Source: Clostridium sp. CAG:914
GTDB lineage: Bacteria; Bacillota_I; Bacilli_A; RF39; UBA660
Length of the DNA stretch: 31,190 nucleotides
Direction of reading: 5' to 3'
NCBI GenBank assembly: GCA_000437895.1
Contig: FR902141.1
Span: forward strand, 26,279-57,468
Part shown: positions 7,272 to 16,027 of the stretch, piece after piece
Position numbering within the stretch: the stretch's first letter is position 1
Layout of the letters: the number at the start of each line of letters is the position of its first letter
Program-made: the position numbers and the translations under genes
Notes under the pieces: generated by a model
Databases searched by the model: none
What the model was told of the DNA's origin: nothing
Seen by the model: only the letters and a program-made list of their open reading frames with translations

Positions 7272-8261
7272 ATGGAAATTAACACTAAAGAATTATTTGA
7301 AGAAATTAAAAATAAAACATTAAGTGATGTGATGGGAAAAGATTCATTTGAATTAACAGAAGAAGAACAAAAATTAATTAATAATTCAGAATCTTGCAGT
7401 TGTGAAGAATGCAATTGTGATGATTGCGAATGTGAACATTATTATATCCCTAGATTATTACAACATAATGAATTATGCGAAATAATTGATGATTATATAG
7501 ACGATTTTGAGTATCAAATTAAAAGTAGAGGAAAAGATTATTACGATAAAGGTAATATAGTTTCTGTTGTAAGAGATGGTAATAGATTTATTTCTAAAAT
7601 TGATGGAAGAGAAAGATACGTAGTTGAAATAGATTTTGATTCAGAAGATGAATTTATGGATTATAGTTGTACTTGTCCTTGTGATTTTCCATGTAAACAT
7701 GAATATGCAGTTTTATTAGCAATTAAAAATAAAGAATATAATGAAATAGAGTTAAAGCCACGAATTATTAAAAATGAATTAACAATTCAAAAATTGATTG
7801 AACTAATACCAGCAGAAGATTTAAAAAAATATATGTTATCTGAGGAAGGTAAAGATTATGTTTGTTTTGAGGTAGAACATTTTGAAAATCATTTTTCAAA
7901 ATATTTACCTAGACAAACTTATGAATATTATTACAATAATCTTTACAATTCATTATTGTTAGATGGTTATAGTAGAATAAAATATATTAATACTGCTAGA
8001 AGTTTGATTAATGGTGGAGAGTATCAAGAAGCTTTTTATGCAATTAAAGCTTTAATAGAAGCTGTTAATGATGTTAAGGTATTAAATAAGTGGAATGAAT
8101 TAATTGATCAAATGCCTGCAATTGGTATGATACTTAGAATAATATATAGAAAGTCTGATAATAATGTTAAGTCTAATATTGATGAATGGATTGGAATATT
8201 AGAAAATAATAATTATTATGATAGTTTATATTTAGAAGATATTGTTTTAACAATAAAATAA
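7272..8261 (+). CDS. SWIM zinc-finger protein
   Basis: The protein has 329 residues. A SWIM finger lies at residues 133-143 (C133-T-C135-x5-C141-K-H143), the CxCxnCxH pattern that binds zinc and contacts DNA or protein. A second cysteine cluster at 42-54 (CSCEECNCDDCEC) is unusual and could bind another metal. The region 60-130, with repeated charged strands, is like that preceding SWIM fingers elsewhere. The C-terminal half (about 180-329) is helical and unrecognised. The gene follows the DUF262-HNH gene with a GAAGGTGAT site and no promoter between, so it is probably the partner or specificity factor of that nuclease. Confidence 0.85.
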   Translation: MEINTKELFEEIKNKTLSDVMGKDSFELTEEEQKLINNSESCSCEECNCDDCECEHYYIPRLLQHNELCEIIDDYIDDFEYQIKSRGKDYYDKGNIVSVVRDGNRFISKIDGRERYVVEIDFDSEDEFMDYSCTCPCDFPCKHEYAVLLAIKNKEYNEIELKPRIIKNELTIQKLIELIPAEDLKKYMLSEEGKDYVCFEVEHFENHFSKYLPRQTYEYYYNNLYNSLLLDGYSRIKYINTARSLINGGEYQEAFYAIKALIEAVNDVKVLNKWNELIDQMPAIGMILRIIYRKSDNNVKSNIDEWIGILENNNYYDSLYLEDIVLTIK

Positions 8262-8305
8262 AAATATCTGTTAGAAAATTAAAGAGATGAAAATCCTTTT
8301 ATTCG

Positions 8306-8314
8306 TGGTATAAT
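8306..8314 (+). promoter_or_regulatory. Extended -10 box, upstream of two
   Basis: TGGTATAAT lies about 90 bases before the small membrane protein gene. With the box at 8375-8383 it would give two start sites for one gene. Confidence 0.45.
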
Positions 8315-8374
8315 TATAACTGTAAGAAAAAGATAAAAATAGTAATCTTTCTAAAAAGGGAAATGGAGAAAATA

Positions 8375-8383
8375 TGATATAAT
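8375..8383 (+). promoter_or_regulatory. Extended -10 box of the small membrane protein gene
   Basis: TGATATAAT lies about ten bases before the GGAGG ribosome binding site, leaving a very short leader. Confidence 0.55.
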
Positions 8384-8405
8384 ATTTTTATATGGAGGTA
8401 ATTAT

Positions 8406-8792
8406 ATGAAAATTCCAAAAAAACTAATTGCTGGTATTATTGGGGCGGCAGGTTCGGCTGCACCACTAGTAAGTGATGTTATTAGCGAAAAAATTAAACA
8501 AAAGTCAGAAGAAAAAGAAAAAGAAAAAATATATGCTAATCAAAAACATAATGGGATGATAAAAAATGCATCCATCTTGTTTTCATTGATTAGTATAGTT
8601 TTAACAATATTATCAATTAAACAATCTAAATTTTTGCTATGTATTATCGGAATACTTGCTATTATTTCATATACTATTACTTTTTTATATTGCTTAGAAA
8701 TAATAACTGAAAAAAAACATAATATATATAAAATTACTTTCATAATAGGTGATATGTTAATGATAATAATTGCAACATTATTATTCTTTTAA
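8406..8792 (+). CDS. Small membrane protein, hypothetical
   Basis: The protein has 128 residues with a strong GGAGG site. Residues 8-25 are small and hydrophobic (AGIIGAAGSAAPLVSDVI). A very charged Lys/Glu segment (residues 29-43) follows. Then come three hydrophobic stretches of membrane-spanning length: about 53-69, 73-96 and 108-127. It has its own promoter and is not clearly in the nuclease operon. I do not recognise it. Small multi-helix membrane proteins in defence islands sometimes act as membrane-damaging effectors, but nothing in the sequence shows that here. Confidence 0.75.
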   Translation: MKIPKKLIAGIIGAAGSAAPLVSDVISEKIKQKSEEKEKEKIYANQKHNGMIKNASILFSLISIVLTILSIKQSKFLLCIIGILAIISYTITFLYCLEIITEKKHNIYKITFIIGDMLMIIIATLLFF

Positions 8793-8853
8793 TAATAATA
8801 TTAGAATATAATTGGTTAATAATTTGTAATAATTAAGAAGATGTAAATCTTAT

Positions 8854-9245
8854 CAGACTGTTGACAAAGTCAATGGTCTTTACTTTTTTAAAAAAAAGTA
8901 ATATAATTATATCAGTAAGGTTGCTTATTGTTTTACCGAATTATAAGCTTACATAACCTTACTTTTTTATTGGAAAAATGATATAATATTATTAGGTAAA
9001 ATAGGCAAAGGCCACAGCATATAGAAAGAGTTTTGCAGATGGAAAGACAAAGTTTGGTTTAACCAAAACTTATTTTCGTGGCATAGAAAAAGTCCATCGA
9101 TAACTGACTTTACTATATGCATGTATGAACTTAAAGAAATTTGCACTACATCATAGTTAACATCTATGATTTTTACTAAATTTTTAATATTTTTATCAAA
9201 AAAAAACAAATAAGCATTAAATTTTGCTTATTTGTCAACAGTCTG
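8854..9245 (+). mobile_element. Internally deleted IS1182-like element with 15-bp terminal inverted repeats
   Basis: CAGACTGTTGACAAA (8854-8868) and its exact reverse complement (9231-9245) bound a 392-base unit. Inside, the plus-strand frame from about 9015 reads AYRKSFADGKTKFGL, TKTYFRGIEKVHR, then after a TAA LTLLYACMNLKKFALHH. This is the C-terminus of an IS1182-type DDE transposase with a stop mutation. Most of the transposase is missing, so it is a dead copy or a MITE that needs transposase from elsewhere. A terminator-like hairpin (8914-8968, arms AGTAAGGTT/AACCTTACT with nested GCTTAT/ATAAGC) lies near the left end and another (9206-9235) at the right end. I find no clear target duplication. 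Confidence 0.8.
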
Positions 9246-9464
9246 AGAGATAAATATCTCTGTCAAGTATGTTTAAAGAACAACATATATACATATAACA
9301 ATTTACAAATTCATCATATAATTCCAATAAATATTGACTACTCAAAAAGATTAGATAGTGATAATTTAATAACATTATGTACGTATCATCACCATCAAGC
9401 TGAAAAAGGATTAATAACTAGAGAACAATTATTAGAAATAATAGATCCCCCGGGGAGTAAATAA
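9246..9464 (+). pseudogene. Phage-type HNH endonuclease, C-terminal fragment
   Basis: The frame reads RDKYLCQVCLKNN, YTYNNLQIHHIIPI, DSDNLITLCTYHHHQAEKG, ITREQLLEIIDPPGSK-stop. It shows CxxC zinc ligands, the HHIIP nuclease core, N..TLC..HH and the proline-glycine tail typical of small HNH enzymes beside phage terminase genes. The N-terminus is missing. The reading frame begins exactly at the edge of the IS1182-like repeat, so that element interrupted or deleted it. It is evidence of a former prophage. Confidence 0.8.
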
Positions 9465-9598
9465 TTAGAAATAATATTTTTTTCTACACCCACAGCCCAC
9501 CGATATTCACACAATTATAAATTTTCCGTGAGTTTTTTGGAAAGATAAAATTATACTAATTAAATTCAGCTCAAAAATGTTAAAAAAGGACAAAATCA

Positions 9599-9607
9599 TG
9601 TTATAAT
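9599..9607 (+). promoter_or_regulatory. Extended -10 of the restriction-modification operon
   Basis: TGTTATAAT lies 27 bases before the GTG start. No good -35 box is visible, as expected for extended -10 promoters. Confidence 0.5.
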
Positions 9608-9634
9608 AATAGTGACTTATCGAGAGGTGAAATT

Positions 9635-10621
9635 GTGTTTAGAGAATTGGTTGATATAAAGGAAGATAATATACTATCTTTTGATAAAGAATTATTAGAT
9701 ATACTGTTAAAAGATAGAACGACAAATAAGAATATTTTATGGGGGACTGATAATTATTCTTCTCATGGACCAGGGTTCTTTGAAAAGGACTATATTACTT
9801 CTGAAAAAATAACTGAGAAATATGGTGAATTAATAAAACCAAGAGTTAGAAAAACAAAAGAAGAACAAAACAAAAGAATTAGAGATAAGGCGGAAGTTTT
9901 TACACCATCATGGATATGTAATAAACAAAATAATATTATTGACGAAGAATGGTTTGGATATAAAAATATTTTTAATATTGATAAAGATAATTCTTGGAAA
10001 GCAACAGAAGAAAAAATTGAATTTTCTCAAGGAAAAGATTGGCAAGAATATATAGATTTGTTAAGATTAGAAGTCTCATGTGGTGAGGCACCATATCTAA
10101 TTAGCAGATATGATACAGTGACAGGACTTGCAATTAATATAAAAGAACGAATAGGAATAATTGATAGAAAATTTAGGGTTTTAAATGAAAATTGTGATAA
10201 TAAAGAAGAATGGATTGAATATTCAAAAAGAATTATTAAAAGTTCTTATGGGTTTGATTGGCAAGGCGATAATGTATTATTAGCAAGAGAAAATATTCTT
10301 TATACATATGCTGATAATTTTAAAAACAAATTTGGTACAAAACCATCTGTAGAATTAATAAAGGAAATAGGAATGATTGTTTCATGGAATGTTTGGCAAA
10401 TGGATGGAATAAATTTTGTGGTTCCATATAGCTGTAAAAATGAGAAAAAAATATGCTCGCAATTAAACTTATTTGGTGGAGAAGAAACTTTGGCTGAAAA
10501 ATGTATTGGATGTGAAAAAAATAATATTCATAAACATAACGGAGTTTATTCCAAAATAATGAATTGGAAGACAAATAGACCTAATAAATTTATAAATTTG
10601 ATAGGAAGGAAGAAAATATAA
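9635..10621 (+). CDS. Restriction-modification methylase subunit carrying the SAM-binding half
   Basis: The protein has 328 residues from a GTG start with GAGAGGTG upstream. Residues 86-93 read AEVFTPSW, the segment that precedes motif I in TaqI/Eco57I-like DNA adenine methylases. LEVSCGEAPYL (145-155) sits where the SAM-binding motif I (typically DPaCGsGxFL) is expected. FDWQGDNVLLARENIL near residue 210 may be the following motif. There is no NPPY motif, and that motif is present in the next protein, so the methylase appears split over two chains. The C-terminus has four cysteines (KICSQL, KCIGC) that may bind zinc. Its stop overlaps the next start (TAATG). The family is usually annotated 'restriction endonuclease subunit M'. 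The motif assignment is my reading. Confidence 0.75.
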   Translation: MFRELVDIKEDNILSFDKELLDILLKDRTTNKNILWGTDNYSSHGPGFFEKDYITSEKITEKYGELIKPRVRKTKEEQNKRIRDKAEVFTPSWICNKQNNIIDEEWFGYKNIFNIDKDNSWKATEEKIEFSQGKDWQEYIDLLRLEVSCGEAPYLISRYDTVTGLAINIKERIGIIDRKFRVLNENCDNKEEWIEYSKRIIKSSYGFDWQGDNVLLARENILYTYADNFKNKFGTKPSVELIKEIGMIVSWNVWQMDGINFVVPYSCKNEKKICSQLNLFGGEETLAEKCIGCEKNNIHKHNGVYSKIMNWKTNRPNKFINLIGRKKI

Positions 10622-13600
10622 TGGATGATATAATGTATAATTTTGATCCCGCATTTAGCTATAAACTTATATATATTTTTAGAATAAATGATGAAGAACA
10701 TAAAGGAAAATTAAAAATTGGAGAAGCAACGTTACATACTGATAAAGATAAAAAAGAAATAATTCCTAATTCACAAGAATTAAATGATGCTGCAAAAAAA
10801 AGAATTAATGATTATACAGCAACTGCTGGAATAGTTTATGACTTATTGTATACTGCTCTTGCTGTAGATGTTAATAATAATTCATTTAGTGATAAATCCG
10901 TACATGAAGTATTGTTGAGATCAGGCTATAAAAAATATTATTTTGATACTGATAGAAAACAAAATGAATGGTTTATTGTTAATTTAGATGTAGCAATAAA
11001 TGCTATAAATGCGGTTATTGAAGGACGTAAATCTTTAAACGAAAATGAAAAAAATTATATTCCAGATCCTATATCCTTCAGACCTGAACAAGAAAAAGCA
11101 ATAAAGAAAACAATAGCTCAATTTCAAAAAAGTAATAGAATGCTATGGAATGCTAAAATGAGATTTGGAAAAACATTAAGTGCATTAGAAGTAATAAAAC
11201 GTAGTGAGTTTAAAAAAACAATAATTTTAACCCATAGACCTGTAGTAGACGAAGGATGGTATGAAGATTTTAACAAAATTTTCATAAATAATGATTATAA
11301 ATATGGTTCTAAGAAAAAGGGAGAAACGTTGGAAAATTTAATTTCAGGTAACAAACCTTTTGTTTATTTTGCGTCTATTCAAGATTTAAGAGGATCAGAA
11401 GAAGCTGGAGGAAAATATAAAAAGAATGAGCTAGTTTTTAATACTAACTGGGATTTTGTAATTGTTGATGAAGCACATGAAGGTACAAAAACAGATAAAG
11501 GTGTAACAACTCTAGAAGGTGTAATTAAATTAGATAATAATTATGAAACAAAAATTCTAGAATTATCTGGAACAGCATTTAATTTGTTAGACGACTATGA
11601 TGAGGATGAAATTTATACTTGGGATTATATTATGGAACAAGAATCTAAGGTAAAATGGAATATAGAGCATTATGGGGATCCTAATCCATACGAAGATTTA
11701 CCTGAAATGAAAATTTATACTTATGATTTAAATAAATATATGCCGGGATATGAAGCTGTTTATGATAAAGCTTTTAATTTTAAAGAATTTTTTAAAGTAT
11801 GGACTGGAGATGTATCTAAAGATGGTAAAGAAGTTTTAGATTCTTCGTTAATTGGTAAATTTGTTCATGAGAACGATGTAAAGAAATTTTTAGATTTAAT
11901 TTGTACTGAAGATAGAAAAAGTAATTATCCATATTCTAAATTATCATATAGAGAGTATTTTAGACATTCATTATGGATGGTTCCTGGAGTTAAAGAAGCT
12001 AGAGCATTAAGTAAATTATTAAATGAACATTCTGTATTTGGTTCTGGGCAATTTGAGATAATTAACATTGCTGGTGATGGAGATGAAGAAATTCAATATA
12101 AAGATGCTTTAGAAGAAGTTAAAAAAAGAATTGGTGATAATCCAGAAGAAACATATTCAATAACACTATCATGCGGAAAATTAACTACTGGAGTTACTGT
12201 TAAACCATGGACTGCAGTATTTATGTTATCAGGGTCAAATTCAACAGCAGCATCATCTTATTTACAAACAATATTTAGAGTTCAAAGTCCTGCAAACATT
12301 GGAGGAAAGAAAAAAGAAAAATGTTATGTATTTGATTTCGCACCAGACAGATCTTTAAAAATGGTTGCAGCAGCTACAAGATTATCAATAAAAGTAGGAG
12401 AAACTCCCGATAAGGTTTTATTAGGAAAATTTTTAAATTTTTGTCCAGTAATTTCGATTGATGGATCAAGAATGATAGAATATAGTGTTGATTCTATGAT
12501 GGGACAATTAAAAAAGGCTTATGCTGAAAGAGTAGTGTCTAACGGATTTGATGATAGATACATTTATAACGATAATATATTTAAATTAGATGAAGATGCC
12601 TTAGAAAAATTTAAAGATTTAAGGGAAATAGTAGGTGCATCTAAACCTTCTAAAAAAATAGAAAAAATAGATGTAAATAAGCAAGGTTTTGATAACGAAG
12701 AATATGAAAAATTAAAGAAACTAGAAAAGAAGCCAAAAAGAGAATTAACTGATGAAGAAAAAGCTGAAATCGAAAGATTAAAAGAGAAAAGAAAAAATGC
12801 AAGTACTGCTATATCAATATTACGGGCAATATCGATAAGAATACCATTATTAATATATGGTGCTAATATAAAAGATAGCGAGGATATAACAATACATAAT
12901 TTAACTGAAATTGTTGATGATATATCATGGAATGAATTTATGCCAAAAGGAGTCACAAAAGATAAATTCAAGGAATTTTCTCAATATTATGAAGAAGATA
13001 TATTTATTGAAGCGGGAAGAAAAATAAGAAATACTGCAAAATATGCAGATACTTTATCTCCAACAGACAGAGTACTTGAAATAGCAAATATTTTTTCTTC
13101 ATTTAGAAATCCAGATAAAGAAACTGTTTTAACTCCTTGGAAAACGGTAAATCAACATTTAGGAGATTGTATTGGCGGATTTAATTTTTTTGAGAAAGTT
13201 GAAAATAATGGAATTTTTACATTAGTTTCTTTGGAAGATCCAAAGTATATTTCGAAAGGCGATATAACAACTTCAGTTTATACAGGTGACAATCCTAAAA
13301 TTTTAGAAATCAATTCTAAATCGGGGCTTTATCCATTATATATAACTTATAGTATTTATCGACATAAATGTCTTAATGTTGATTCAAAAAAATTAACAGA
13401 TGAAATGGAAGAAGCAATTTGGAATGAAATATTAGATGATAATATATTTGTTTTGTGTAAAACATCGATGGCTAAATCGATTACTGAAAGAACTTTAAAA
13501 GGTTATAAGGATGTTAATACAAATGTTATCTATGATAAAGAATTAGAAAACAATATTGAAAATAACTTAGTAGAATATGCAAAAGAAGTGAATAAAACTA

Positions 13601-14646
13601 AATATTGGAAGAAAGAAGGCGATATCATGAATTTTAACGCAATAGTTGGTAATCCTCCATATCAGAGAGGTGACGGATCTGGTGCATCAGATGATAGTGC
13701 CGTTCCAGTATATAATCAATTTGTTGATTTTGCTAAACAAATTAATCCAGAATACATTTCAATGATTATGCCTTCAAAATGGATGGTCGGTGGCCGAGGT
13801 CTAAATAATTTCAGAAGTGAAATGATAAAGGATCATAGACTTGAAAAAATGTTTGATTTTGAAGACGCAAGAGTATGTTTTTCAAATGTACATATAGATG
13901 GAGGAATATGTTATTTTTTATGGAATAGAAATTATGATGGACCAGTATATCATGAATTTACTAAAAATAATGGTACTGTTGTAAAAGTCGAGCATTATCT
14001 AGGAAACGAATTTTCTGATTATGTTATAAGAGATACGAGTGTATTATCGTTAATGAGTAAATTAAACTTAGAGAATTCATTTAGTCAATTTGTTTCTTCG
14101 ACACAACCATTTGGAGTTAGAAAAGATGTTTATAATAATCCTGAAAAATATAAAGAGTATAATATGAGTGATGACTATACAGATGGTAAAGTAAAAGTAT
14201 ATGGAGTAAAAGGTATTAAAGGTGGGGCCAAAAGAACAACAGCTTATTTTGATAAAGCTATAGTTAAAAGAGGAGAAGAATATATTGATAAATATAAATT
14301 GTTTTTTACAACATCATATTCAACAAATGCTATAATTCCTCCTCAAGCTATAGTTGGTGCTCCTGGTGAAATTTGTACAGAAACATTTTTAATGATAGGA
14401 CCATTTACAGACAGTAAAGAGTGTGAAAATTGTAAAAAATATATGGAAACAGATTTCTTTAGAACACTTTTATATTTTGGTAAAGGAACAATGCAAGTAA
14501 CAAAAAGTGTCTTTTCATATATACCTATGATGGATTTTTCTAAAGAATGGACTGATGAAAAAATTATAGAACATTTTATGTTAGATAAAAATGATATAGA
14601 TTTAATAAAAGATACAATGAAAAAAAATAATTTGGATGATGAATAA
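10621..14646 (+). CDS. Type II/III-like restriction-modification enzyme: GIY-YIG-like, SF2 helicase and Eco57I-type methylase in one chain
   Basis: The protein has 1341 residues. Residues 13-135 resemble a GIY-YIG nuclease of the T5orf172 kind (YKLIYIF, LKIGEAT 31-37, R61, HE 95-96, EWF 116-118). Residues 150-600 are an SF2 helicase/translocase: Walker A MRFGKT (180-185), DEAH (283-286), SGT (316-318), and motif VI QTIFR (549-553). Residues about 693-732 are a charged coiled coil. From about 1003 an Eco57I-like methylase core appears with NPPY (1011-1014), but no motif I precedes it. A specificity-type domain fills the C-terminus (SQFVSSTQPFGVR onward). It would recognise, methylate and cut DNA together with the upstream protein. 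The one-base overlap implies coupled translation. The stop abuts the IS3 element, so the native terminator is lost. Confidence 0.85.
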   Translation: MDDIMYNFDPAFSYKLIYIFRINDEEHKGKLKIGEATLHTDKDKKEIIPNSQELNDAAKKRINDYTATAGIVYDLLYTALAVDVNNNSFSDKSVHEVLLRSGYKKYYFDTDRKQNEWFIVNLDVAINAINAVIEGRKSLNENEKNYIPDPISFRPEQEKAIKKTIAQFQKSNRMLWNAKMRFGKTLSALEVIKRSEFKKTIILTHRPVVDEGWYEDFNKIFINNDYKYGSKKKGETLENLISGNKPFVYFASIQDLRGSEEAGGKYKKNELVFNTNWDFVIVDEAHEGTKTDKGVTTLEGVIKLDNNYETKILELSGTAFNLLDDYDEDEIYTWDYIMEQESKVKWNIEHYGDPNPYEDLPEMKIYTYDLNKYMPGYEAVYDKAFNFKEFFKVWTGDVSKDGKEVLDSSLIGKFVHENDVKKFLDLICTEDRKSNYPYSKLSYREYFRHSLWMVPGVKEARALSKLLNEHSVFGSGQFEIINIAGDGDEEIQYKDALEEVKKRIGDNPEETYSITLSCGKLTTGVTVKPWTAVFMLSGSNSTAASSYLQTIFRVQSPANIGGKKKEKCYVFDFAPDRSLKMVAAATRLSIKVGETPDKVLLGKFLNFCPVISIDGSRMIEYSVDSMMGQLKKAYAERVVSNGFDDRYIYNDNIFKLDEDALEKFKDLREIVGASKPSKKIEKIDVNKQGFDNEEYEKLKKLEKKPKRELTDEEKAEIERLKEKRKNASTAISILRAISIRIPLLIYGANIKDSEDITIHNLTEIVDDISWNEFMPKGVTKDKFKEFSQYYEEDIFIEAGRKIRNTAKYADTLSPTDRVLEIANIFSSFRNPDKETVLTPWKTVNQHLGDCIGGFNFFEKVENNGIFTLVSLEDPKYISKGDITTSVYTGDNPKILEINSKSGLYPLYITYSIYRHKCLNVDSKKLTDEMEEAIWNEILDDNIFVLCKTSMAKSITERTLKGYKDVNTNVIYDKELENNIENNLVEYAKEVNKTKYWKKEGDIMNFNAIVGNPPYQRGDGSGASDDSAVPVYNQFVDFAKQINPEYISMIMPSKWMVGGRGLNNFRSEMIKDHRLEKMFDFEDARVCFSNVHIDGGICYFLWNRNYDGPVYHEFTKNNGTVVKVEHYLGNEFSDYVIRDTSVLSLMSKLNLENSFSQFVSSTQPFGVRKDVYNNPEKYKEYNMSDDYTDGKVKVYGVKGIKGGAKRTTAYFDKAIVKRGEEYIDKYKLFFTTSYSTNAIIPPQAIVGAPGEICTETFLMIGPFTDSKECENCKKYMETDFFRTLLYFGKGTMQVTKSVFSYIPMMDFSKEWTDEKIIEHFMLDKNDIDLIKDTMKKNNLDDE

Positions 14647-14699
14647 AAAAAGTCTAGAAAATTGAACTTGTCAATAGAAAGTAGACAGTAAAAAGATAT

Positions 14700-15518
14700 T
14701 TATTTAAATCCTAGTTGAGTTCTGTACTCAATTGGGGTTTTATAATTTAAAGCAAATGATGGTCTATAATAATTATTGTCATATACAATATCATCTATAA
14801 ACTCTTGAACTGTGGTATAATTATTTTTGTCAAAATCAATATGCATTTCCTTTTTCATCCAGCCATTTTTAGACTCTATAACTGGATTGTCTGTTGGTGT
14901 ACCAGCTCTAGACATAGAGCGAGTAACATTATAAGAATTAAACATATTGTTAAATGACACTGAGGAATATACTGAACCTTGATCTGTGTGAACAATAGTA
15001 TCAAAGTTTTTATATCCTCTTTTTATTTTGTTTTCTAACATATTATTTAATGCTTTTCTATGATTTAGAATGCCATTACCATGCATGGTTTCTCTTACAT
15101 TATATCCAACTATTTCATTATTAAAAACATCTAAATAAAATGTCCAATCATAAGTTTTACCTCTAAATCCTATCGTAGTTGTATCAGAAACTATTTTTTC
15201 AAATGGTCTAGATGTATTCCAATTGCCTGAAATTATATTTTTATATTTTATAGATTCTTCTCCTGATGGCTTATATTTATAATGCTTAGCTTTTGATTTG
15301 ATTTTTAATATTTTGCATACTTTATGTACTAAATTGTCTGATACAATCCATCCTATTTCGCGTTTTATAATTGCATTAATTCTGTGATATCCATAACTTG
15401 GTTTCTTTTTATGAATTTCAATAATCAATTCTCCTAAATCTTTTCTATTAATTTCATATTTATTTAATATATCTTTATTTTTTAACCATTTATAATAACC
15501 GGAGCGAGATACTTTCAT
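14700..15518 (-). CDS. IS3-family transposase OrfB (DDE integrase core)
   Basis: The protein has 272 residues from the internal ATG. An HTH_21 region (KKPSYGYHRINAIIKR, 38-53) precedes the rve integrase core with the catalytic triad D112 (VSDTTT), D179 (VHTDQGSVYS) and E215 (NPVIESKNG). The D-E spacing of 35 residues is the IS3 D(35)E signature. The open frame continues upstream without a stop to the A7 run at 15641-15635 (CKIHEITQIKFEIIELL, SKEYNTKSLCLL), so the active product is probably the OrfAB fusion made by -1 frameshifting rather than this shorter form. Confidence 0.9.
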   Translation of the reverse strand: MKVSRSGYYKWLKNKDILNKYEINRKDLGELIIEIHKKKPSYGYHRINAIIKREIGWIVSDNLVHKVCKILKIKSKAKHYKYKPSGEESIKYKNIISGNWNTSRPFEKIVSDTTTIGFRGKTYDWTFYLDVFNNEIVGYNVRETMHGNGILNHRKALNNMLENKIKRGYKNFDTIVHTDQGSVYSSVSFNNMFNSYNVTRSMSRAGTPTDNPVIESKNGWMKKEMHIDFDKNNYTTVQEFIDDIVYDNNYYRPSFALNYKTPIEYRTQLGFK

Positions 15519-15586
15519 TAGTAAGCATAATGATTTAGTATTATATTCTTTACTTAATAATTCTATTATTTCAAATTTTATTTGAG

Positions 15587-15937
15587 TTATTTCGTGAATT
15601 TTACAATCGTACCATCTCCTTTCATTAGGTATCCTTTTTTTAATAATTCATTCTCAATTCTTAATTTCATATTTTCATATTCTAATTGTTCTTCTTTTGA
15701 TAAATTTTTCTTGTTAGAATATTTGCATAATGGATTACCTGGTTTCTTCTGCCTTTCTAATGATTCTTCACCAAATTCTAAATATTTTCTTTTCCATCTA
15801 TCTGTTAACGAATGTGATACTCCATATTCTTTTTCTATCTTCATCGCTGAATATCCATCTTCAAGCATCATTTTCACATATTTTATTTTTTCTTCTTTTG
15901 TATGTGTTTTATTTTTTTCACCTTTTGGTCTTCCCAT
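15587..15937 (-). CDS. IS3-family transposase OrfA
   Basis: The protein has 116 residues: a helix-turn-helix (KYVKMMLEDGYSAMKIEKEY, then SLTDRWKRKYLEFG) followed by a leucine-zipper helix (LSKEEQLEYENMKLRIENEL) used for multimerisation, ending LKKGYLMKGDG. The LKK codons form an A7 stretch (15641-15635) of the form A-AAA-AAA. There a -1 slip joins the orfB frame, which continues open through RIPNERRWYDCKIHE. The start ATG has AAGGAG a few bases upstream. It binds the terminal repeats and regulates transposition. Confidence 0.9.
   Translation of the reverse strand: MGRPKGEKNKTHTKEEKIKYVKMMLEDGYSAMKIEKEYGVSHSLTDRWKRKYLEFGEESLERQKKPGNPLCKYSNKKNLSKEEQLEYENMKLRIENELLKKGYLMKGDGTIVKFTK
15635..15641 (-). 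promoter_or_regulatory. Programmed -1 frameshift site between orfA and orfB
   Basis: Seven A on the coding strand, read as AAA AAA after TTA in the orfA frame and followed by GG. Slipping back one base enters the orfB frame, which is open from here to its TAA. This is the standard IS3 recoding arrangement. An AAGGAG sequence lies just downstream and could also serve separate orfB initiation. Confidence 0.75.
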
Positions 15938-15974
15938 AAAATCATCTCCTTATCTTAATTATACCAAAAGAAAA

Positions 15975-16000
15975 GTAGGCACAATCTTTTTTGTGTCTAC
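15975..16000 (-). terminator. Hairpin shielding the IS3 transposase genes
   Basis: Arms GTAGGCACAA (15975-15984) and TTGTGTCTAC (15991-16000), one mismatched pair, followed on the minus strand by TTTTCTTTT. It would stop transcription coming from the SSB-like gene before it reaches orfA. Confidence 0.55.
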
Positions 16001-16027
16001 TTATATCTTACAACTTCACAAATACTG

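Larger units (their letters stand above)
8793..9634. other. 842-base stretch without an intact gene
   Basis: The stretch holds an internally deleted IS1182-like element (8854-9245) directly followed by the 3' part of a phage-type HNH gene (9246-9464). Then come about 130 bases in which I see nothing, and the promoter of the restriction-modification operon. The minus-strand frame at 8967-9209 is antisense to the transposase relic and not a gene. Confidence 0.75.

Noticed and set aside
8967..9209. 80-codon minus-strand frame as a gene
   Set aside because: It is antisense to the IS1182-type transposase relic, whose plus-strand frame has recognisable family residues.
12564..12971. 135-codon minus-strand frame inside the large restriction-modification gene
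   Set aside because: It is a Ser/Phe-rich shadow of the coiled-coil coding region, without a ribosome binding site.
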